Shown here: one piece after another, positions 37,534-47,635 of the stretch
How the letters are laid out: every line of letters starts with the position of its first letter
How positions within the stretch are numbered: the first letter of the stretch is position 1
DNA from: Nocardia rhamnosiphila NBRC 108938
GTDB lineage: Bacteria > Actinomycetota > Actinomycetes > Mycobacteriales > Mycobacteriaceae
Direction: 5' to 3'
Length of the DNA: 64,000 nucleotides
Assembly: GCF_000720425.1 (NCBI RefSeq)
Contig: NZ_JOAJ01000017.1
Coordinates: forward strand, 1 to 64,000
The notes under the pieces: model-generated
What the model was told of the DNA's origin: nothing
Databases searched by the model: none
The model's input: only the letters and a program-made list of their open reading frames with translations
Translations under genes and position numbers: made by a program

Positions 37534-38511
37534 ATGAGCGGTATCGAGCGTCCGCGGCGCCTGCGGCGTACGCCGGCGTTGCGGCGGCTGGTGGCCGAGA
37601 CCAGTCTGGAGCCGCGGCATCTGGTGTTGCCGATGTTCGTGGCGGATGGGTTGTCCGAGGCCCGGGAGATCGGTTCGATGCCCGGGGTGTTCCAGCATTC
37701 GCTGGATTCCCTGCGCAAAGCTGCCACCGAGGCCGTTTCGGCCGGTGTGGGCGGGCTGATGTTGTTCGGGGTGCCGAAGCCGGAGGACAAGGATCCGCTG
37801 GGGAGCGGCGCGACCGATCCGGAGGGCATCTTGAACCGGGGGTTGCGGGCGCTGGCCGCCGAGGTGGGGGATGCCACCGTGGTGATGGCCGATACCTGCC
37901 TCGACGAGTTCACCGACCACGGCCATTGCGGGGTGCTGGACGGTTCGGGTGCGGTCGACAACGACGCCACGGTGCGGCGGTATGTGGAGATGGCGCTGGC
38001 TCAGGCCGAGGCGGGCGCCGATCTGCTCGGTACGAGCGGGATGATGGACGGTCAGGTCGGCGCGATCCGGGAGGGGCTGGACGAGGCGGGCCGGACCGAT
38101 ACCGCGATCCTCGCCTACGCGGCCAAGTACGCGTCGGCGTTCTACGGCCCCTTCCGGGAGGCGGTGGCGTCGTCGCTGCAAGGCGACCGCCGGACCTATC
38201 AGCAGGACGCGGCCAACCGCCGGGAGTCGATCCGGGAGTTGGAGCTGGACCTGGAGCAGGGCGCCGATATCGTCATGGTGAAACCGGCCATGTCGTATCT
38301 GGATATCCTGCGCGAGGTGGCCGACCGTTCCCCGGTGCCCGTTGCGGCGTATCAGATTTCCGGGGAGTACTCGATGATCACGGCGGCGGCCGAGCGCGGC
38401 TGGATCGATCGCCGCGGCGCCGTGCTGGAATCGCTGACCGGTATCCGTCGCGCGGGCGCGGATATCGTGCTCACCTATTGGGCGACGGAGGCGGCGCTCT
38501 GGCTGTCATGA
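37534..38511 (+). CDS. hemB: delta-aminolevulinic acid dehydratase
   Basis: HemB condenses two 5-aminolevulinate molecules to porphobilinogen. The 325-residue enzyme starts [18 protein letters not shown]. It has the metal-site segment [18 protein letters not shown] and the two Schiff-base lysines Lys198 ([14 protein letters not shown]) and Lys250 ([13 protein letters not shown]). Length is normal. The ATG at 37534 fits the family; the in-frame reading from 37381 is repeat-derived. In related genomes hemB directly follows hemD; here a repeat mosaic separates them. It overlaps the next gene by four bases. Confidence 0.96.
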   Translation: MSGIERPRRLRRTPALRRLVAETSLEPRHLVLPMFVADGLSEAREIGSMPGVFQHSLDSLRKAATEAVSAGVGGLMLFGVPKPEDKDPLGSGATDPEGILNRGLRALAAEVGDATVVMADTCLDEFTDHGHCGVLDGSGAVDNDATVRRYVEMALAQAEAGADLLGTSGMMDGQVGAIREGLDEAGRTDTAILAYAAKYASAFYGPFREAVASSLQGDRRTYQQDAANRRESIRELELDLEQGADIVMVKPAMSYLDILREVADRSPVPVAAYQISGEYSMITAAAERGWIDRRGAVLESLTGIRRAGADIVLTYWATEAALWLS

Positions 38512-39008
38512 CTCCGCCGGTGGATATTGTCACCGCGCGGCAACTGTGGTGGGGCGTAATCGGTTTGGGTGTGGGCCGGTTGTTCGTATCCTTGGCCGAC
38601 ACCCTGACCAACCGCGAGCGGTTCAGCGCGGACTTCCGGGAGCGGATGCAGGCGGCGGACCCGCAGATCACACCGGCGATGGTCGACCTGCTGGTCACGG
38701 TGGGGGCGGTGCTGGGCGTGATCCTGGGCCTGGCGGTCGCCGCGCTGGGTGTGCTGGTCGTGCATCAGCTCGGCAAGGGAAAGCTGTGGGCGCGGACCCT
38801 GCTGACCTTCGCCGGGGTCTGGCTGGTGATCTCCGGGGTGATCGCGCTGTTCTCCATCGGCGTGGTGGAGGGGACCGGGCCGGTGCTGTCCGGGGCGGCG
38901 TCCATTGTGCAGGCGGTGTTGGCCGGCGGTGCGATCTTTCTCTGCCAGCGCCCGGAAGCGGCGAAATGGTTTCTGCCGCGTGGACCCGGGGCTCCCGGGA
39001 ATCGTTGA
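38508..39008 (+). CDS. membrane protein of unknown function (Rv0513-like position)
   Basis: The 166-residue protein has four predicted membrane helices: [65 protein letters not shown] and a last helix around [14 protein letters not shown]. No catalytic motif is seen. Its ATG lies inside the hemB stop (ATGA), so it is co-translated with hemB, as a membrane gene is in mycobacteria. A role in haem metabolism is possible only by context. Confidence 0.75.
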   Translation: MTPPVDIVTARQLWWGVIGLGVGRLFVSLADTLTNRERFSADFRERMQAADPQITPAMVDLLVTVGAVLGVILGLAVAALGVLVVHQLGKGKLWARTLLTFAGVWLVISGVIALFSIGVVEGTGPVLSGAASIVQAVLAGGAIFLCQRPEAAKWFLPRGPGAPGNR

Positions 39009-39206
39009 GAGCCGGAACCCGGCTCGCTGACCTGGGCGTTGTAACCGACAGCCGGCCAGTGGCCCATTCGGATAACGAACGTGGAGTTTGTTCCCGGTAT
39101 TCCGCCATGTATGGTGAGGGCTGTCACAGAGGACATGCCAACCGGCGGCCTCGGGTACCCGGTCAGTAGGACGGGAAACCTGACCGTCCGGGGATCGGAG
39201 GCAATG

Positions 39207-39326
39207 ATGCGAGTGGTGATCCAACAGCCACAGAGTATTCGGCGGGATATGCTCGTACTGACTCTTCTGGTCCTGTTCGGGGTCCTCACCGTCGCGGTTC
39301 TGCTGATTCCCGGCGTTATCGGCTGA
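39207..39326 (+). CDS. 39-residue single-helix membrane peptide
   Basis: A short reading frame beginning MRVVIQQPQSIRRD, then one hydrophobic helix MLVLTLLVLFGVLTVAVLLI and ending PGVIG. GGAG at 39197-39200 is well spaced to the second of two adjacent ATGs (39207). The positive charges before the helix predict an N-in orientation. I do not recognise it. A weak CRP-like dyad (GGTGA-N6-TCACA) lies at 39113-39128. Confidence 0.5.
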   Translation: MRVVIQQPQSIRRDMLVLTLLVLFGVLTVAVLLIPGVIG

Positions 39327-39359
39327 TCCGCGTGGCCCTCGTTTCCGGCCGGTTCGCCT

Positions 39360-39875
39360 ATGCCTGATCGAGTGGATACCGCCCCGGAGGCCGGGGAGAT
39401 TCTCTTCGTCGAGCCCGGAGCCCGCTGGCGGGCGGTCGCCTACGGCCCCCTGGTCTGCGCGCTGTTGCTGGCCGTGGAGATCGCGGCGGGCGTCACACCG
39501 CACTGGTTCGCCCTCATCTTCTGCGCCGTACTGATCAGTGGGTTCGCGGTATTGCAGGTGTATGCCGCCCGCACCCATGTCAGCGTCGAACTCACCGACG
39601 GCTTCCTGCGTAACGGTGCCGAGACGACACTGGTCGGGTCCATCGCCGCGGTGCTGCCGGTGGATGCCGACGAACCCTGGGAGAGCGGGCGAGCGCTCGG
39701 CGAACTGACCGGTGTACCGCGGCGGCGTACCGCGATCGGGTTGCGCCGCACCGACGGTGAACTGGTGCGCACCTGGGCCAAGGACCATCGCGCGCTGCGG
39801 TCGGCGTTGACCCGGGTGGTGGGCGTGCCCCCCGTCGAGGAGGATCGCGCACCGGATGCCGGTCGCGACGATTGA
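39360..39875 (+). CDS. membrane protein of unknown function
   Basis: The 171-residue protein has two membrane helices near the N-terminus (about residues 25-43 and 48-68, YGPLVCALLLAVEIAAG and FALIFCAVLISGFAVLQVYA). A soluble beta-rich domain follows (HVSVELTDGFLRNGAE, IAAVLPVDADEPWESG). The layout resembles DUF3093-type proteins but the match is too loose to assign. It follows the small peptide gene by 33 bases in the same direction. Confidence 0.65.
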   Translation: MPDRVDTAPEAGEILFVEPGARWRAVAYGPLVCALLLAVEIAAGVTPHWFALIFCAVLISGFAVLQVYAARTHVSVELTDGFLRNGAETTLVGSIAAVLPVDADEPWESGRALGELTGVPRRRTAIGLRRTDGELVRTWAKDHRALRSALTRVVGVPPVEEDRAPDAGRDD

Positions 39876-39938
39876 TTATCGGGTCGCGGGCGGGCACGAT
39901 CGGGTGATCGCGTCCGAGCCGCCGACCCGAGGAGACCT

Positions 39939-40187
39939 GTGAACCGTTCGCTCGTCCTACCGGCTGCCGATATCGCGCTGGCGGTTCTCGCGCTGGCGCT
40001 GGCCGCGCTCTGCTGGAACCTTGGCGTCCAGAACACCGATTTCCCGGCGACCGGCGATGTGCCCGCCTATACCGCGACCCGGTATGCAGGGCCGTGGTTG
40101 TTCCTGGCGATGCTGTTGGTGGCGGGTGCGGGTACCGCCGTCATCGATGCGGTCGCCCGGCTGGTCCGGGTGCCGCGGCGGGCCTGA
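39939..40187 (+). CDS. small membrane protein
   Basis: The 82-residue protein has two hydrophobic helices, ADIALAVLALALAALCWNLGV and GPWLFLAMLLVAGAGTAVIDAVA, joined by a short polar loop, and a basic C-terminus. It starts with GTG at 39939, preceded by GAGGAGACC. It shows no catalytic motif and I do not recognise it. Confidence 0.6.
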   Translation: MNRSLVLPAADIALAVLALALAALCWNLGVQNTDFPATGDVPAYTATRYAGPWLFLAMLLVAGAGTAVIDAVARLVRVPRRA

Positions 40188-40196
40188 ACCGGCCGG

Positions 40197-40592
40197 TCAG
40201 CGCCACTGCTGATAGATATCGAACACCCGGCCGTGCGGTGCGCCGGGGACGTGGAAGAACACCAGCACCGAACCGCCGTTGTCGGCCGACTCCAGGATCA
40301 CCTGGCGCAGCGACGCGTGGACGCCGCCGTTCTCGTCGCGGTAGAGACGGGTGTCACTGTCGAGTCCGGCGCCGATCTGGGAGGGCGGGATCACGTGGTC
40401 GACCAGGGCCGGGATCGGGCCCGCGGCCAGCGCCGCGGTTTCGGGCTGGTTCAACCGGAATCCGGCGCGCGCGTTGTCGGGGTCGACGACCGGTTCGGCG
40501 GCTGCCGCCGTACCCGCGCCGAGGCCGGTGACCAGGGCTCCGAGGGCGACCGAGACCAGAGAAAGAGCCGCAGTACTCCTGGCAATCTGCAA
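40197..40592 (-). CDS. secreted protein of unknown function
   Basis: The 131-residue protein has a signal peptide ([31 protein letters not shown]) and a soluble part containing [30 protein letters not shown], then strands ending [10 protein letters not shown] chose a TTG start at 40592 because GGGGAGG lies five bases upstream and this places the basic residues and hydrophobic core exactly as a signal peptide needs; an ATG at 40709 would put 39 polar residues before it. It converges on the previous gene and is divergent from hemL. Confidence 0.7.
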   Translation of the reverse strand: MQIARSTAALSLVSVALGALVTGLGAGTAAAAEPVVDPDNARAGFRLNQPETAALAAGPIPALVDHVIPPSQIGAGLDSDTRLYRDENGGVHASLRQVILESADNGGSVLVFFHVPGAPHGRVFDIYQQWR

Positions 40593-40762
40593 AACGACCT
40601 CCCCGGCCGATGATCCGCTGTGTGTTCCGATGCAGACAGAGACTACGCACTCGGGTCCTGACCCTGCTGTATTTGGCTTGGCCGGTGTGGTCGTGGCGGT
40701 GTATGTCACGTATGCGCACCCTGTCGTCGACGCCGGCGGAGGCGGCTGCCAAACTGGAGGCC

Positions 40763-42097
40763 GTGAGTTCTCTGCGCGTGGCCGGTACGGCGGTGCCGGC
40801 CTCCAGTCAGCTTTTCCAGCGAGCCGAAGCGGTTGTCCCCGGTGGTGTCAATTCCCCGGTGCGTGCCTTCGGCTCGGTGGGCGGCACGCCGAGGTTCATC
40901 ACATCCGCCCGGGGCTGCCGGCTGACCGACGCCGACGGTAACGATTACGTCGATCTGGTGTGCTCCTGGGGGCCGATGATCCTCGGGCACGCCCATCCGG
41001 CGGTGGTCGAGGCGGTCCGCGAGGTCGCCGGATCGGGGTTGTCCTTCGGGGCGCCGACACCGGGCGAGGTGGAACTGGCCGAACTCATCGTCGAGCGGGT
41101 CGCTCCGGTGCAGAAGGTGCGGCTGGTGAATTCCGGGACCGAGGCGACCATGAGCGCGGTCCGGCTGGCGCGCGGGTACACCGGGCGCACCAAGATCATC
41201 AAATTCGCCGGGTGTTATCACGGCCACGTCGACGCGCTGCTGGCCGAAGCGGGTTCCGGGGTCGCGACATTCGCGCTGCCGACCTCGCCCGGCGTCACCG
41301 GGGCGCAGGCCGCCGACACCATCGTGGTGCCCTACAACGATCTGGACGCCGTGCGCGCCGCTTTCGAGGCGAACCCGGGCGAGATCGCCGCGGTGATCAC
41401 CGAGGCCGCCGCCGGGAACATGGGCGCGGTGGCGCCGCTGCCCGATTTCAATGCCGGGCTGCGCCGGATCACCTCCGATCACGGGGCGTTGCTCATCATG
41501 GACGAGGTGATGACGGGTTTCCGGGTGAGCGCGGCCGGCTGGTACGGACTCGATCCGGTGGGCGCCGACCTCTACACCTTCGGCAAGGTGATGAGCGGCG
41601 GGCTGCCCGCGGCCGCGTTCGGCGGCCGCGCCGAGGTGATGGACCGGCTGGCCCCGCTGGGCCCGGTCTACCAAGCGGGCACCCTGTCCGGGAATCCGGT
41701 GGCCGTGGCGGCCGGGCTCGCGACCCTGCGCGCCGCCGACGACGCGGTGTACGCCGCGCTCGACCGCAACAGCGAACGGCTCGGGATTCTGCTCACCGAC
41801 GCCCTCACCGGCGCGGGGGTCCCGCACCGGGTGCAGTTCGCGGGCAATATGGTCAGCGTGTTCTTCGCCGATGAACCGGTACTCGACTACGCCGCCGCCA
41901 AGGCGAGCGCGACCTGGCGCTACCCGGGCTTCTTCCATGCGCTGCTCGACGGCGGGGTGTACGCGCCGCCCAGCGCGTTCGAGGCCTGGTTCGTTTCGGC
42001 CGCGCTCGACGACGCCGCGTTCGACCGAATCGCCGCAGCCCTGCCCGCCGCCGCCGAAGCGGCCGCGAGCGCCACACCCGAAGGAAATCGCGCGTGA
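40763..42097 (+). CDS. hemL: glutamate-1-semialdehyde 2,1-aminomutase
   Basis: HemL converts glutamate-1-semialdehyde into 5-aminolevulinate, the step after HemA. The 444-residue class III aminotransferase-fold enzyme has [23 protein letters not shown] near the start, [26 protein letters not shown] and the PLP lysine Lys275 in [18 protein letters not shown]. The start is probably the GTG at 40763; in-frame ATGs at 40703 and 40712 would add about 20 residues. It heads a run of overlapping genes leading to cytochrome c maturation, so haem precursor supply and haem use are joined here. Confidence 0.95.
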   Translation: MSSLRVAGTAVPASSQLFQRAEAVVPGGVNSPVRAFGSVGGTPRFITSARGCRLTDADGNDYVDLVCSWGPMILGHAHPAVVEAVREVAGSGLSFGAPTPGEVELAELIVERVAPVQKVRLVNSGTEATMSAVRLARGYTGRTKIIKFAGCYHGHVDALLAEAGSGVATFALPTSPGVTGAQAADTIVVPYNDLDAVRAAFEANPGEIAAVITEAAAGNMGAVAPLPDFNAGLRRITSDHGALLIMDEVMTGFRVSAAGWYGLDPVGADLYTFGKVMSGGLPAAAFGGRAEVMDRLAPLGPVYQAGTLSGNPVAVAAGLATLRAADDAVYAALDRNSERLGILLTDALTGAGVPHRVQFAGNMVSVFFADEPVLDYAAAKASATWRYPGFFHALLDGGVYAPPSAFEAWFVSAALDDAAFDRIAAALPAAAEAAASATPEGNRA

Positions 42098-42888
42098 GCA
42101 AGTCCGACCCCGAGCGCGTATCCGCCGCCCCGGCAGACCGGGACGACCCGATATCCACCACCGGACCCGCCGGCCCCGCAGCGGAGACCGGCACCGATCT
42201 CGGCACACCGGGTGAGGTGGCCGCGACCGCGCCGTCGACCGGCGCCTCCGATGCCGAATCGGTGGAAACCATCGTGCATGTGCTGCGGCACGGTGAAGTG
42301 CACAATCCACGCGGGATCCTGTACGGCAGGCTGCCCGGTTTCGGTCTGTCGGTGACTGGGCGGGCGCAGGCCGGCGCGGTCGCGCGGGCACTGGCCGATC
42401 ACGATATCGCCCTGGTCATCGCGTCGCCGCTGCAGCGGGCGCAGGAGACCGCCGAACCCATCGCGGGCCGGCACGGGCTGATCGTGCGCACCGACGAGAA
42501 CCTCATCGAGGCCGGTAACACCTTCGAGGGGTTGCGGGTGTCGGTCGGGGACGGCGCACTGCGCAAACCCCGGCACTGGTGGAAACTCCGCGACCCGTTC
42601 ACTCCGTCCTGGGGTGAGCCCTACCTGCAGATCGCGCACCGCATGCTGGCCGCGGTGAACAAGGCCCGGGTGGAGTCGGCCGGTCGTGAGGCGGTGCTGG
42701 TCTCCCATCAGCTGCCGGTGTGGACGCTGCGCCGGTTCCTGCAGGGCCAGCGCCTCTGGCATGATCCGCGCAGTCGGCAGTGTGGTCTGGCCTCGCTCAC
42801 CTCGCTGGTGTATCGGGGCGACACGCTCGTCGATATCGTCTACTCCGAGCCGGCGGGTGGTTCGGATCCGACGGTGCATGGCGCATGA
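42094..42888 (+). CDS. histidine phosphatase family protein
   Basis: The 264-residue protein carries a phosphoglycerate-mutase-like domain with the phosphohistidine motif [13 protein letters not shown] (about residue 65). It then has [14 protein letters not shown] and the second histidine in [15 protein letters not shown]. Before the domain lie about 60 alanine/aspartate/proline-rich residues, likely disordered. It occupies the place of Rv0525, between hemL and the thioredoxin-like gene; the substrate is unknown. The GTG at 42094 overlaps the hemL stop (GTGA) and has AAGGAAA before it. Its own stop falls within the left arm of the palindromic unit at 42880. Confidence 0.87.
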   Translation: MSKSDPERVSAAPADRDDPISTTGPAGPAAETGTDLGTPGEVAATAPSTGASDAESVETIVHVLRHGEVHNPRGILYGRLPGFGLSVTGRAQAGAVARALADHDIALVIASPLQRAQETAEPIAGRHGLIVRTDENLIEAGNTFEGLRVSVGDGALRKPRHWWKLRDPFTPSWGEPYLQIAHRMLAAVNKARVESAGREAVLVSHQLPVWTLRRFLQGQRLWHDPRSRQCGLASLTSLVYRGDTLVDIVYSEPAGGSDPTVHGA

Positions 42889-43019
42889 ACGGTCAGCGTC
42901 CGGAGGCGGTAGCGCTGCGTGACCACGCAGGGCGCCCGTTCATGCGCCGGAAGGCAGAGCGCATGAACGGTCGGCGTCCGGAGGCGGTAGTGCTGCGTGA
43001 CCACGCAGGGCGCCCGTTC
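42880..43019. repeat. Tandem palindromic 78-bp unit inside tlpA 5' end
   Basis: A 57-base core occurs at 42885-42941 and again at 42963-43019 with only two differences, a period of 78 bases (26 codons). The first unit is bounded by a perfect 13-base inverted repeat, GGCGCATGAACGG (42880-42892) and CCGTTCATGCGCC (42936-42948). Each unit holds an internal perfect hairpin CTGCGTG-AC-CACGCAG (42915-42930 and 42993-43008). The layout is like a REP/MITE-type palindromic element that keeps the frame open. Confidence 0.8.
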
Positions 43020-43661
43020 GGGTGCTCCAAGGCAGCGCGAAAGAGGAGCGGTGCCGGGGCATTCGGCTTTCGGCTGCTGCCGGTGCTCGCCGCACTGCTG
43101 TGCCTGACCGCGTCGGCCTGTTCGACCGGTACCGACGCGGTGGCCACGGGTGGCACCTTCGAATTCGTCTCGCCGGGCGGGCAGACCGATATTCGCTACG
43201 ATCCGCCGTCCGCGCGTGGCACGATCGGCAAGCTCTCGGGTCCCGAGCTGATGTCCGATACCGGGGAGAACGTCTCGGTGGAGGATTTCCCGGGTCAGGT
43301 CGTCGTCATCAATCTGTGGGGGCAGTGGTGCGGGCCCTGCCGCGGTGAAGCCCCCGCGCTCGAACAGGTCTACGAACAGACCAAAGATCTCGGAGTTGCT
43401 TTCCTCGGGATCAATGTCCGTGATTTCCAGCAGGACAAAGCACAAGATTTCGTCATCGATAACCACGTCGGTTATCCGTCGATCTACGACCCGTCGATGC
43501 GCACGCTGCTGGCGCTCGGTGGAAATTTCCCGACCAGTGTCATACCCACAACTCTGGTGCTGGATCGGGACCACCGGGTGGCGGCGGTTTTCCTGCGCGC
43601 CCTACTCGCAGAAGATCTTTTACCGGTGGTGCAGAGCATCGCCGCGGAGGGAGCATCATGA
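42885..43661 (+). CDS. TlpA-family thiol-disulfide reductase, lipoprotein
   Basis: This protein reduces disulfides outside the membrane, most likely those of apocytochrome c before haem attachment (place of Rv0526). The thioredoxin domain has the active site WGQWCGPCRGEAP (Cys149, Cys152) and the cis-proline in TSVIPTTLVLD. A lipobox LTASAC (Cys79) follows a hydrophobic stretch, so it is a membrane-anchored lipoprotein. Upstream, two copies of a 26-residue segment ([19 protein letters not shown] and a near copy) come from the palindromic repeat. Start may be ATG 42885 (overlap with the phosphatase stop, 258 residues) or ATG 42963 (GGAAGG eight bases before, 232 residues). Confidence 0.85.
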   Translation: MNGQRPEAVALRDHAGRPFMRRKAERMNGRRPEAVVLRDHAGRPFGCSKAARKRSGAGAFGFRLLPVLAALLCLTASACSTGTDAVATGGTFEFVSPGGQTDIRYDPPSARGTIGKLSGPELMSDTGENVSVEDFPGQVVVINLWGQWCGPCRGEAPALEQVYEQTKDLGVAFLGINVRDFQQDKAQDFVIDNHVGYPSIYDPSMRTLLALGGNFPTSVIPTTLVLDRDHRVAAVFLRALLAEDLLPVVQSIAAEGAS

Positions 43662-43912
43662 GAAGTCTTCGATCCCGAGGCGTACGCCGCTACGGGGCGA
43701 CCCGGCCACCGCGCGGGGTGCGGGCCGAGGTACTGGTGAAGTCCTCGCTCGGCTCGTGGGAGCTACAGCCCGCGGCCCAGCAGCCCGGCAGCGACCGGCG
43801 GGTGTCGAGTTCGCGCCCGTCCGGTGGCCGGGGATCGACCGCGCCGGGTGGCCGCGGTGACGAGCGGCGCGTGAACAACTCCGAGAGCGAAGCGGAGCGT
43901 AGTTCGCGTTGA
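43658..43912 (+). CDS. 84-residue basic hypothetical protein
   Basis: The reading frame starts with an ATG inside the tlpA stop (ATGA) and ends with a TGA inside the probable TTG start of ccdA, which is the coupling pattern of the genuine genes around it. The product is arginine/serine/glycine-rich ([24 protein letters not shown]) with no fold, signal or membrane segment that I can see. It could be a small gene or merely the spacer between tlpA and ccdA. In M. tuberculosis these two genes are adjacent. Confidence 0.35.
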   Translation: MRSLRSRGVRRYGATRPPRGVRAEVLVKSSLGSWELQPAAQQPGSDRRVSSSRPSGGRGSTAPGGRGDERRVNNSESEAERSSR

Positions 43913-44793
43913 CGGTGTTGGCAGGAGTGGGGGAATCGTTTCAGCAGACAGCGGCCACCGGGCCGTTGCTGCTCGCCCTCGGCGCCTGCCTGCTGGCCGG
44001 TCTGGTGTCGTTCGCTTCGCCGTGCGTCGTGCCGCTGGTGCCGGGGTATTTGTCCTACCTGGCCGGTCTGGTCGGTGCGCAGGCGCCGCCGGCGACCGTG
44101 GACCAGGCCCGGCGTAACCGGAGCGCGGCGCCCGCCGGTGGCACCGCCACGGCGGTGCTCACCGAAACCCCCGCCGCCGCGGAGACCGCGTCCACCCCCG
44201 ATTCCGGGCGAATGCGGGTCGCGGGTGCGGCGGGACTGTTCGTCGCCGGTTTCACCGTGGTGTTCGTGCTGGCCACCGCCACCGTATTCGGTCTCATCCA
44301 GACCCTCAATGTCAACCGGGAGCTACTGCAGCGCCTGGGCGGTGTGGTCACCATCGTGATGGGTCTGGCGTTCCTGGGTCTCATCCCGGCGTTGCAGCGC
44401 GATACCCGGATGGAACCCCGGCGGCTCGCCGGGATCGCCGGGGCCCCGCTGCTCGGCGCCGTGTTCGCGCTCGGCTGGACCCCGTGCCTGGGTCCGACGC
44501 TGTCGGGCGTGATGGCGGTGGCCGCCGGTACCGAGGGCACCACCGCGGTGCGCGGCGTGGCCCTCATCGTCGCCTACTGCCTGGGCCTCGGCCTGCCGTT
44601 CGTAATCCTGGCCTTCGGGTCGGCGAGCGCGCTGCGCGGTGTGGGGTGGCTGCGGCGTAATTCCCGCCGGATCCAGATCGTCGGCGGGATCCTGCTGGTC
44701 GCGGTCGGGGCGGCGTTGGTCACCGGAGCCTGGGACCAGTTCGTCGGCTGGGTCCGCGACGGCTTCGTCGCCGAGGTGACGCTGCCGATATGA
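43909..44793 (+). CDS. ccdA: cytochrome c biogenesis transmembrane protein CcdA
   Basis: CcdA passes electrons from cytoplasmic thioredoxin across the membrane to the TlpA-like protein. The 294-residue protein has six or more helices, with the paired cysteines in [16 protein letters not shown] and [16 protein letters not shown] polar insertion of about 40 residues (alanine/threonine/proline-rich, near residues 60-100) lies between helices 1 and 2, longer than in short CcdA. The start is TTG at 43909 or GTG at 43918. It overlaps resB by four bases. Confidence 0.92.
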   Translation: MTVLAGVGESFQQTAATGPLLLALGACLLAGLVSFASPCVVPLVPGYLSYLAGLVGAQAPPATVDQARRNRSAAPAGGTATAVLTETPAAAETASTPDSGRMRVAGAAGLFVAGFTVVFVLATATVFGLIQTLNVNRELLQRLGGVVTIVMGLAFLGLIPALQRDTRMEPRRLAGIAGAPLLGAVFALGWTPCLGPTLSGVMAVAAGTEGTTAVRGVALIVAYCLGLGLPFVILAFGSASALRGVGWLRRNSRRIQIVGGILLVAVGAALVTGAWDQFVGWVRDGFVAEVTLPI

Positions 44794-46409
44794 CCGTGAC
44801 AGAACGCCCCGAGGCGCCCCCGGCTCAACCGCCCCGGCAGTCCCCGCCGGCCCGCGCCCGCGCGCTGGTGCGCAACGCCTGGCGCGGGCTCACCAGTATG
44901 CGGACCGCGCTGGTGCTGCTGTTCCTGCTGGCCCTGGCCGCGATTCCGGGCGCCCTGCTGCCGCAGCGCAGCCTGAACGAACAGAAGGTCGCGACCTATA
45001 TCGCCGACCGGCCGGTGCTCGGTGCCTGGATGGACCGGTTCGAGCTGTTCGATGTGTTCTCCAGCTTCTGGTTCACCGCGGTCTATGTGCTCCTGTTCAT
45101 CTCCCTCGTGGGCTGCATCCTGCCGCGCACGGTGGACCACTACCGCGCGCTGCGGACCCCGCCGGTGCGGGTGCCGCGCAATCTGGCCCGGCTGCCGCAC
45201 CACCATCGCGCGGTGCTCGACGGCAGCGCGGACGAGATCGCCGCGCGGGCCCGGACGCGGCTGCGCGGCTGGCGTATCGAGACCCGGCCGGGGGAGCGCG
45301 ACGGCGAGGTCACGCTGTCGGCGGAGAAGGGCTACACCCGCGAACTGGGCAATCTCGTGTTCCACCTGGCCCTTGTCGGCCTGCTGGTGGCCATCGCGGT
45401 CGGGAAGTTGTTCGGTTACGAGGGCAATGTGATCGTCGTCGCGAACGACGGGCCCGGTTTCTGCACCACCTCGCCGGCGGTTTTCGACTCGTTCCGGGCC
45501 GGGAACGTGAACGACGGCACCGGGATGAACCCGATGTGCATCAGGGTGAAGAACTTCCGAGCCGATTACCTGGAAAACGGTCAGGCCGAAATGTTCACCT
45601 CCGATATCTCGTATCAGGAGGGTGCGGATCTGGCCGCCGGCACCTGGCGGGATACCACCATCCGGGTGAACCATCCGCTGCGGGTCGGCGGGGACCGGGT
45701 CTACCTGCAGGGGCACGGTTACGCGCCGACCTTCACGGTGACCTTCCCGAACGGTGAGAAACGCACCGAGACCATCCAGTGGCAGCCCACCGATATGCAG
45801 ACCTTCCTCTCCAGCGGGGTGCTGCGGATCGATCCGCCGGGCGGGATGTTCGCCACCGAGGCCGAACGGCGCCGGAACCAGATCGCGATCGAGGGGCTGT
45901 TCGCGCCGACCGCCGGTTTCCACGGTTCGCTGCTCACCTCCGTATATCCGGAGATGACCGATCCGGCGGTGGCGGTCGATATCTATCGCGGCGACACCGG
46001 GCTGGACACCGGCCGCCCGCAGTCGATCTTCGCGCTCGATCAGGAGATGGTCGCGCAGGGCCGGCTCACCAAGGAGGCCCGGGTGAATCTGCGGCCGGGT
46101 GAGACCACGAAGCTGCCGGGCGGCACCGAGGTGCGTTTCGACGGGGCCGAGGAGTTCGTGAATCTCCAGGTCTCCCATGATCCTGCGCAGCAGTGGGTGC
46201 TGGTCAGCGCGCTGGTGATGATGGGCGGGCTGCTGGTCTCGCTGCTGGTTTCGCGGAGGCGGGTCTGGTTGCGGGTGACCCCGGAGGGTACCGTGGAGCA
46301 ACGACGCGTCGTAGTAGAGATGGGCGGACTGGCCCGTACCGATCAGGCCGGCTGGGGCGGGGAGTTCGATCGCCTGCGGCACCGGCTGCTGGACGCGTCC
46401 GGCGACTGA
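44790..46409 (+). CDS. resB: cytochrome c biogenesis protein ResB
   Basis: ResB (Ccs1) forms with CcsB the system II haem lyase that attaches haem to apocytochrome c outside the membrane. The 539-residue protein has helices at [42 protein letters not shown] and [22 protein letters not shown] large extracytoplasmic domain of about 330 residues and a last helix ([20 protein letters not shown]) follow. These fit the ResB family fully. The ATG lies in the ccdA stop. Place of Rv0528. Confidence 0.93.
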   Translation: MTVTERPEAPPAQPPRQSPPARARALVRNAWRGLTSMRTALVLLFLLALAAIPGALLPQRSLNEQKVATYIADRPVLGAWMDRFELFDVFSSFWFTAVYVLLFISLVGCILPRTVDHYRALRTPPVRVPRNLARLPHHHRAVLDGSADEIAARARTRLRGWRIETRPGERDGEVTLSAEKGYTRELGNLVFHLALVGLLVAIAVGKLFGYEGNVIVVANDGPGFCTTSPAVFDSFRAGNVNDGTGMNPMCIRVKNFRADYLENGQAEMFTSDISYQEGADLAAGTWRDTTIRVNHPLRVGGDRVYLQGHGYAPTFTVTFPNGEKRTETIQWQPTDMQTFLSSGVLRIDPPGGMFATEAERRRNQIAIEGLFAPTAGFHGSLLTSVYPEMTDPAVAVDIYRGDTGLDTGRPQSIFALDQEMVAQGRLTKEARVNLRPGETTKLPGGTEVRFDGAEEFVNLQVSHDPAQQWVLVSALVMMGGLLVSLLVSRRRVWLRVTPEGTVEQRRVVVEMGGLARTDQAGWGGEFDRLRHRLLDASGD

Positions 46410-46499
46410 TCGCCGCCCCTGAGCACCCGCGTGGGCGACCACGCACGGGCAGCAGCGCTGTCCACCGAGCACCGCGGTACGAACACGGGAGATGTAACG

Positions 46500-47468
46500 A
46501 TGCCGATCGACGATACGCTCGCCGGCTACAGCGACCTCGCCTACAAGACGTCGATCGTCGTGTACGCGCTGGTACTGCTGCTATTGATCGTGCAGTACGC
46601 CTCGGCGCGGGTACGGCAGGTGAGCGAGCGGGAGATGGTTCCCGCCGGCGGGGTCGCCGCGGGCAGCGCCACTCCCGGCCGGATCGCCGAGACGCCGACC
46701 CTGCCGCTGTCGGAGCGGCTCGGCAATATGGCCTTCTCGGTGCTGTTCGTGGCGGTGGCCCTGCACGTGGGCTCGATCGTGCTGCGCGGTTTCTCCACCG
46801 GACGATTCCCGCTCGGCAATATGTACGAGTTCGTCTCCATGGCGACCGCGGCCGCGGCGGTGGTCGGCCTGGTGCTCATGCGGGACGCCCGGTTCCGGGC
46901 GATGTGGGTGTTCCTGCTCGTGCCGATGCTGATCCTGATGTTCCTCGCGGGCACGGTGCTGTATACCGACGCGGCCCCGGTGGTCCCCGCGCTGCGCTCG
47001 TTCTGGCTGCCGCTGCACGTCACGATCGTGAGCCTGGGCAGCGGGGTGTTCCTGGTGTCGGGCGTGGCGAGTCTGCTGTTCCTGTACCGGCTGCGTCAGC
47101 CCGAGGGCGCCGAATCCTCGAATATCCTGGGCACGATCGCACGTCGCCTGCCCGATGCCCGCACGCTCGACCGGCTGGCCTACCGCACCACCATCATCGG
47201 GTTCCCGCTCTTCGGTGCCGGGGTCATTCTGGGCGCGATCTGGGCCGAGGCGGCCTGGGGACGGTTCTGGGGCTGGGATCCGAAGGAGACCTGCTCGTTC
47301 ATCGCCTGGGTGCTCTACGCGGCATATCTGCACGCGCGGGCCACCTCGGGCTGGCGGGACACGAAAGCCGCGTGGATCAATGTGGCGGGTTTCGTGGCGA
47401 TGCTGTTCAACCTCTTCATCATCAACCTGGTCGTTTCCGGGCTGCACAGTTACTCGGGCCTGACCTGA
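46500..47468 (+). CDS. ccsB: c-type cytochrome biogenesis protein CcsB
   Basis: CcsB (CcsA family) presents haem to ResB. The 322-residue protein has about eight helices and the haem-handling tryptophan-rich motif WGRFWGWDPKETCSFIAW, with histidines in the flanking loops (LPLHVTIVSLGSGVF, LYAAYLHARAT). The ATG at 46500 follows a GGGAGATG site. It lies 90 bases after resB and completes the tlpA-ccdA-resB-ccsB set (Rv0526-Rv0529). Confidence 0.94.
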   Translation: MPIDDTLAGYSDLAYKTSIVVYALVLLLLIVQYASARVRQVSEREMVPAGGVAAGSATPGRIAETPTLPLSERLGNMAFSVLFVAVALHVGSIVLRGFSTGRFPLGNMYEFVSMATAAAAVVGLVLMRDARFRAMWVFLLVPMLILMFLAGTVLYTDAAPVVPALRSFWLPLHVTIVSLGSGVFLVSGVASLLFLYRLRQPEGAESSNILGTIARRLPDARTLDRLAYRTTIIGFPLFGAGVILGAIWAEAAWGRFWGWDPKETCSFIAWVLYAAYLHARATSGWRDTKAAWINVAGFVAMLFNLFIINLVVSGLHSYSGLT

Positions 47469-47635
47469 CCGGACGGCTATTTCTCCGGCCGTAATGATCG
47501 TTACTCCGCCGCAATGCTCGGTTGCTATTGTTCGGGCGGGTTATTTGCTGAACTGTACAAGGTCCGGCCTGCGGTTTATCGGGTGCGACCGGTCATTTCC
47601 CCTCCATAGCGCGGCGATCGATGAGGAGAGCGGCA

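Noticed and set aside
39113..39128. CRP-like dyad GGTGA-GGGCTG-TCACA
   Set aside because: One mismatch in the core and a location about 80 bases before a doubtful small gene; too weak to list as a site.
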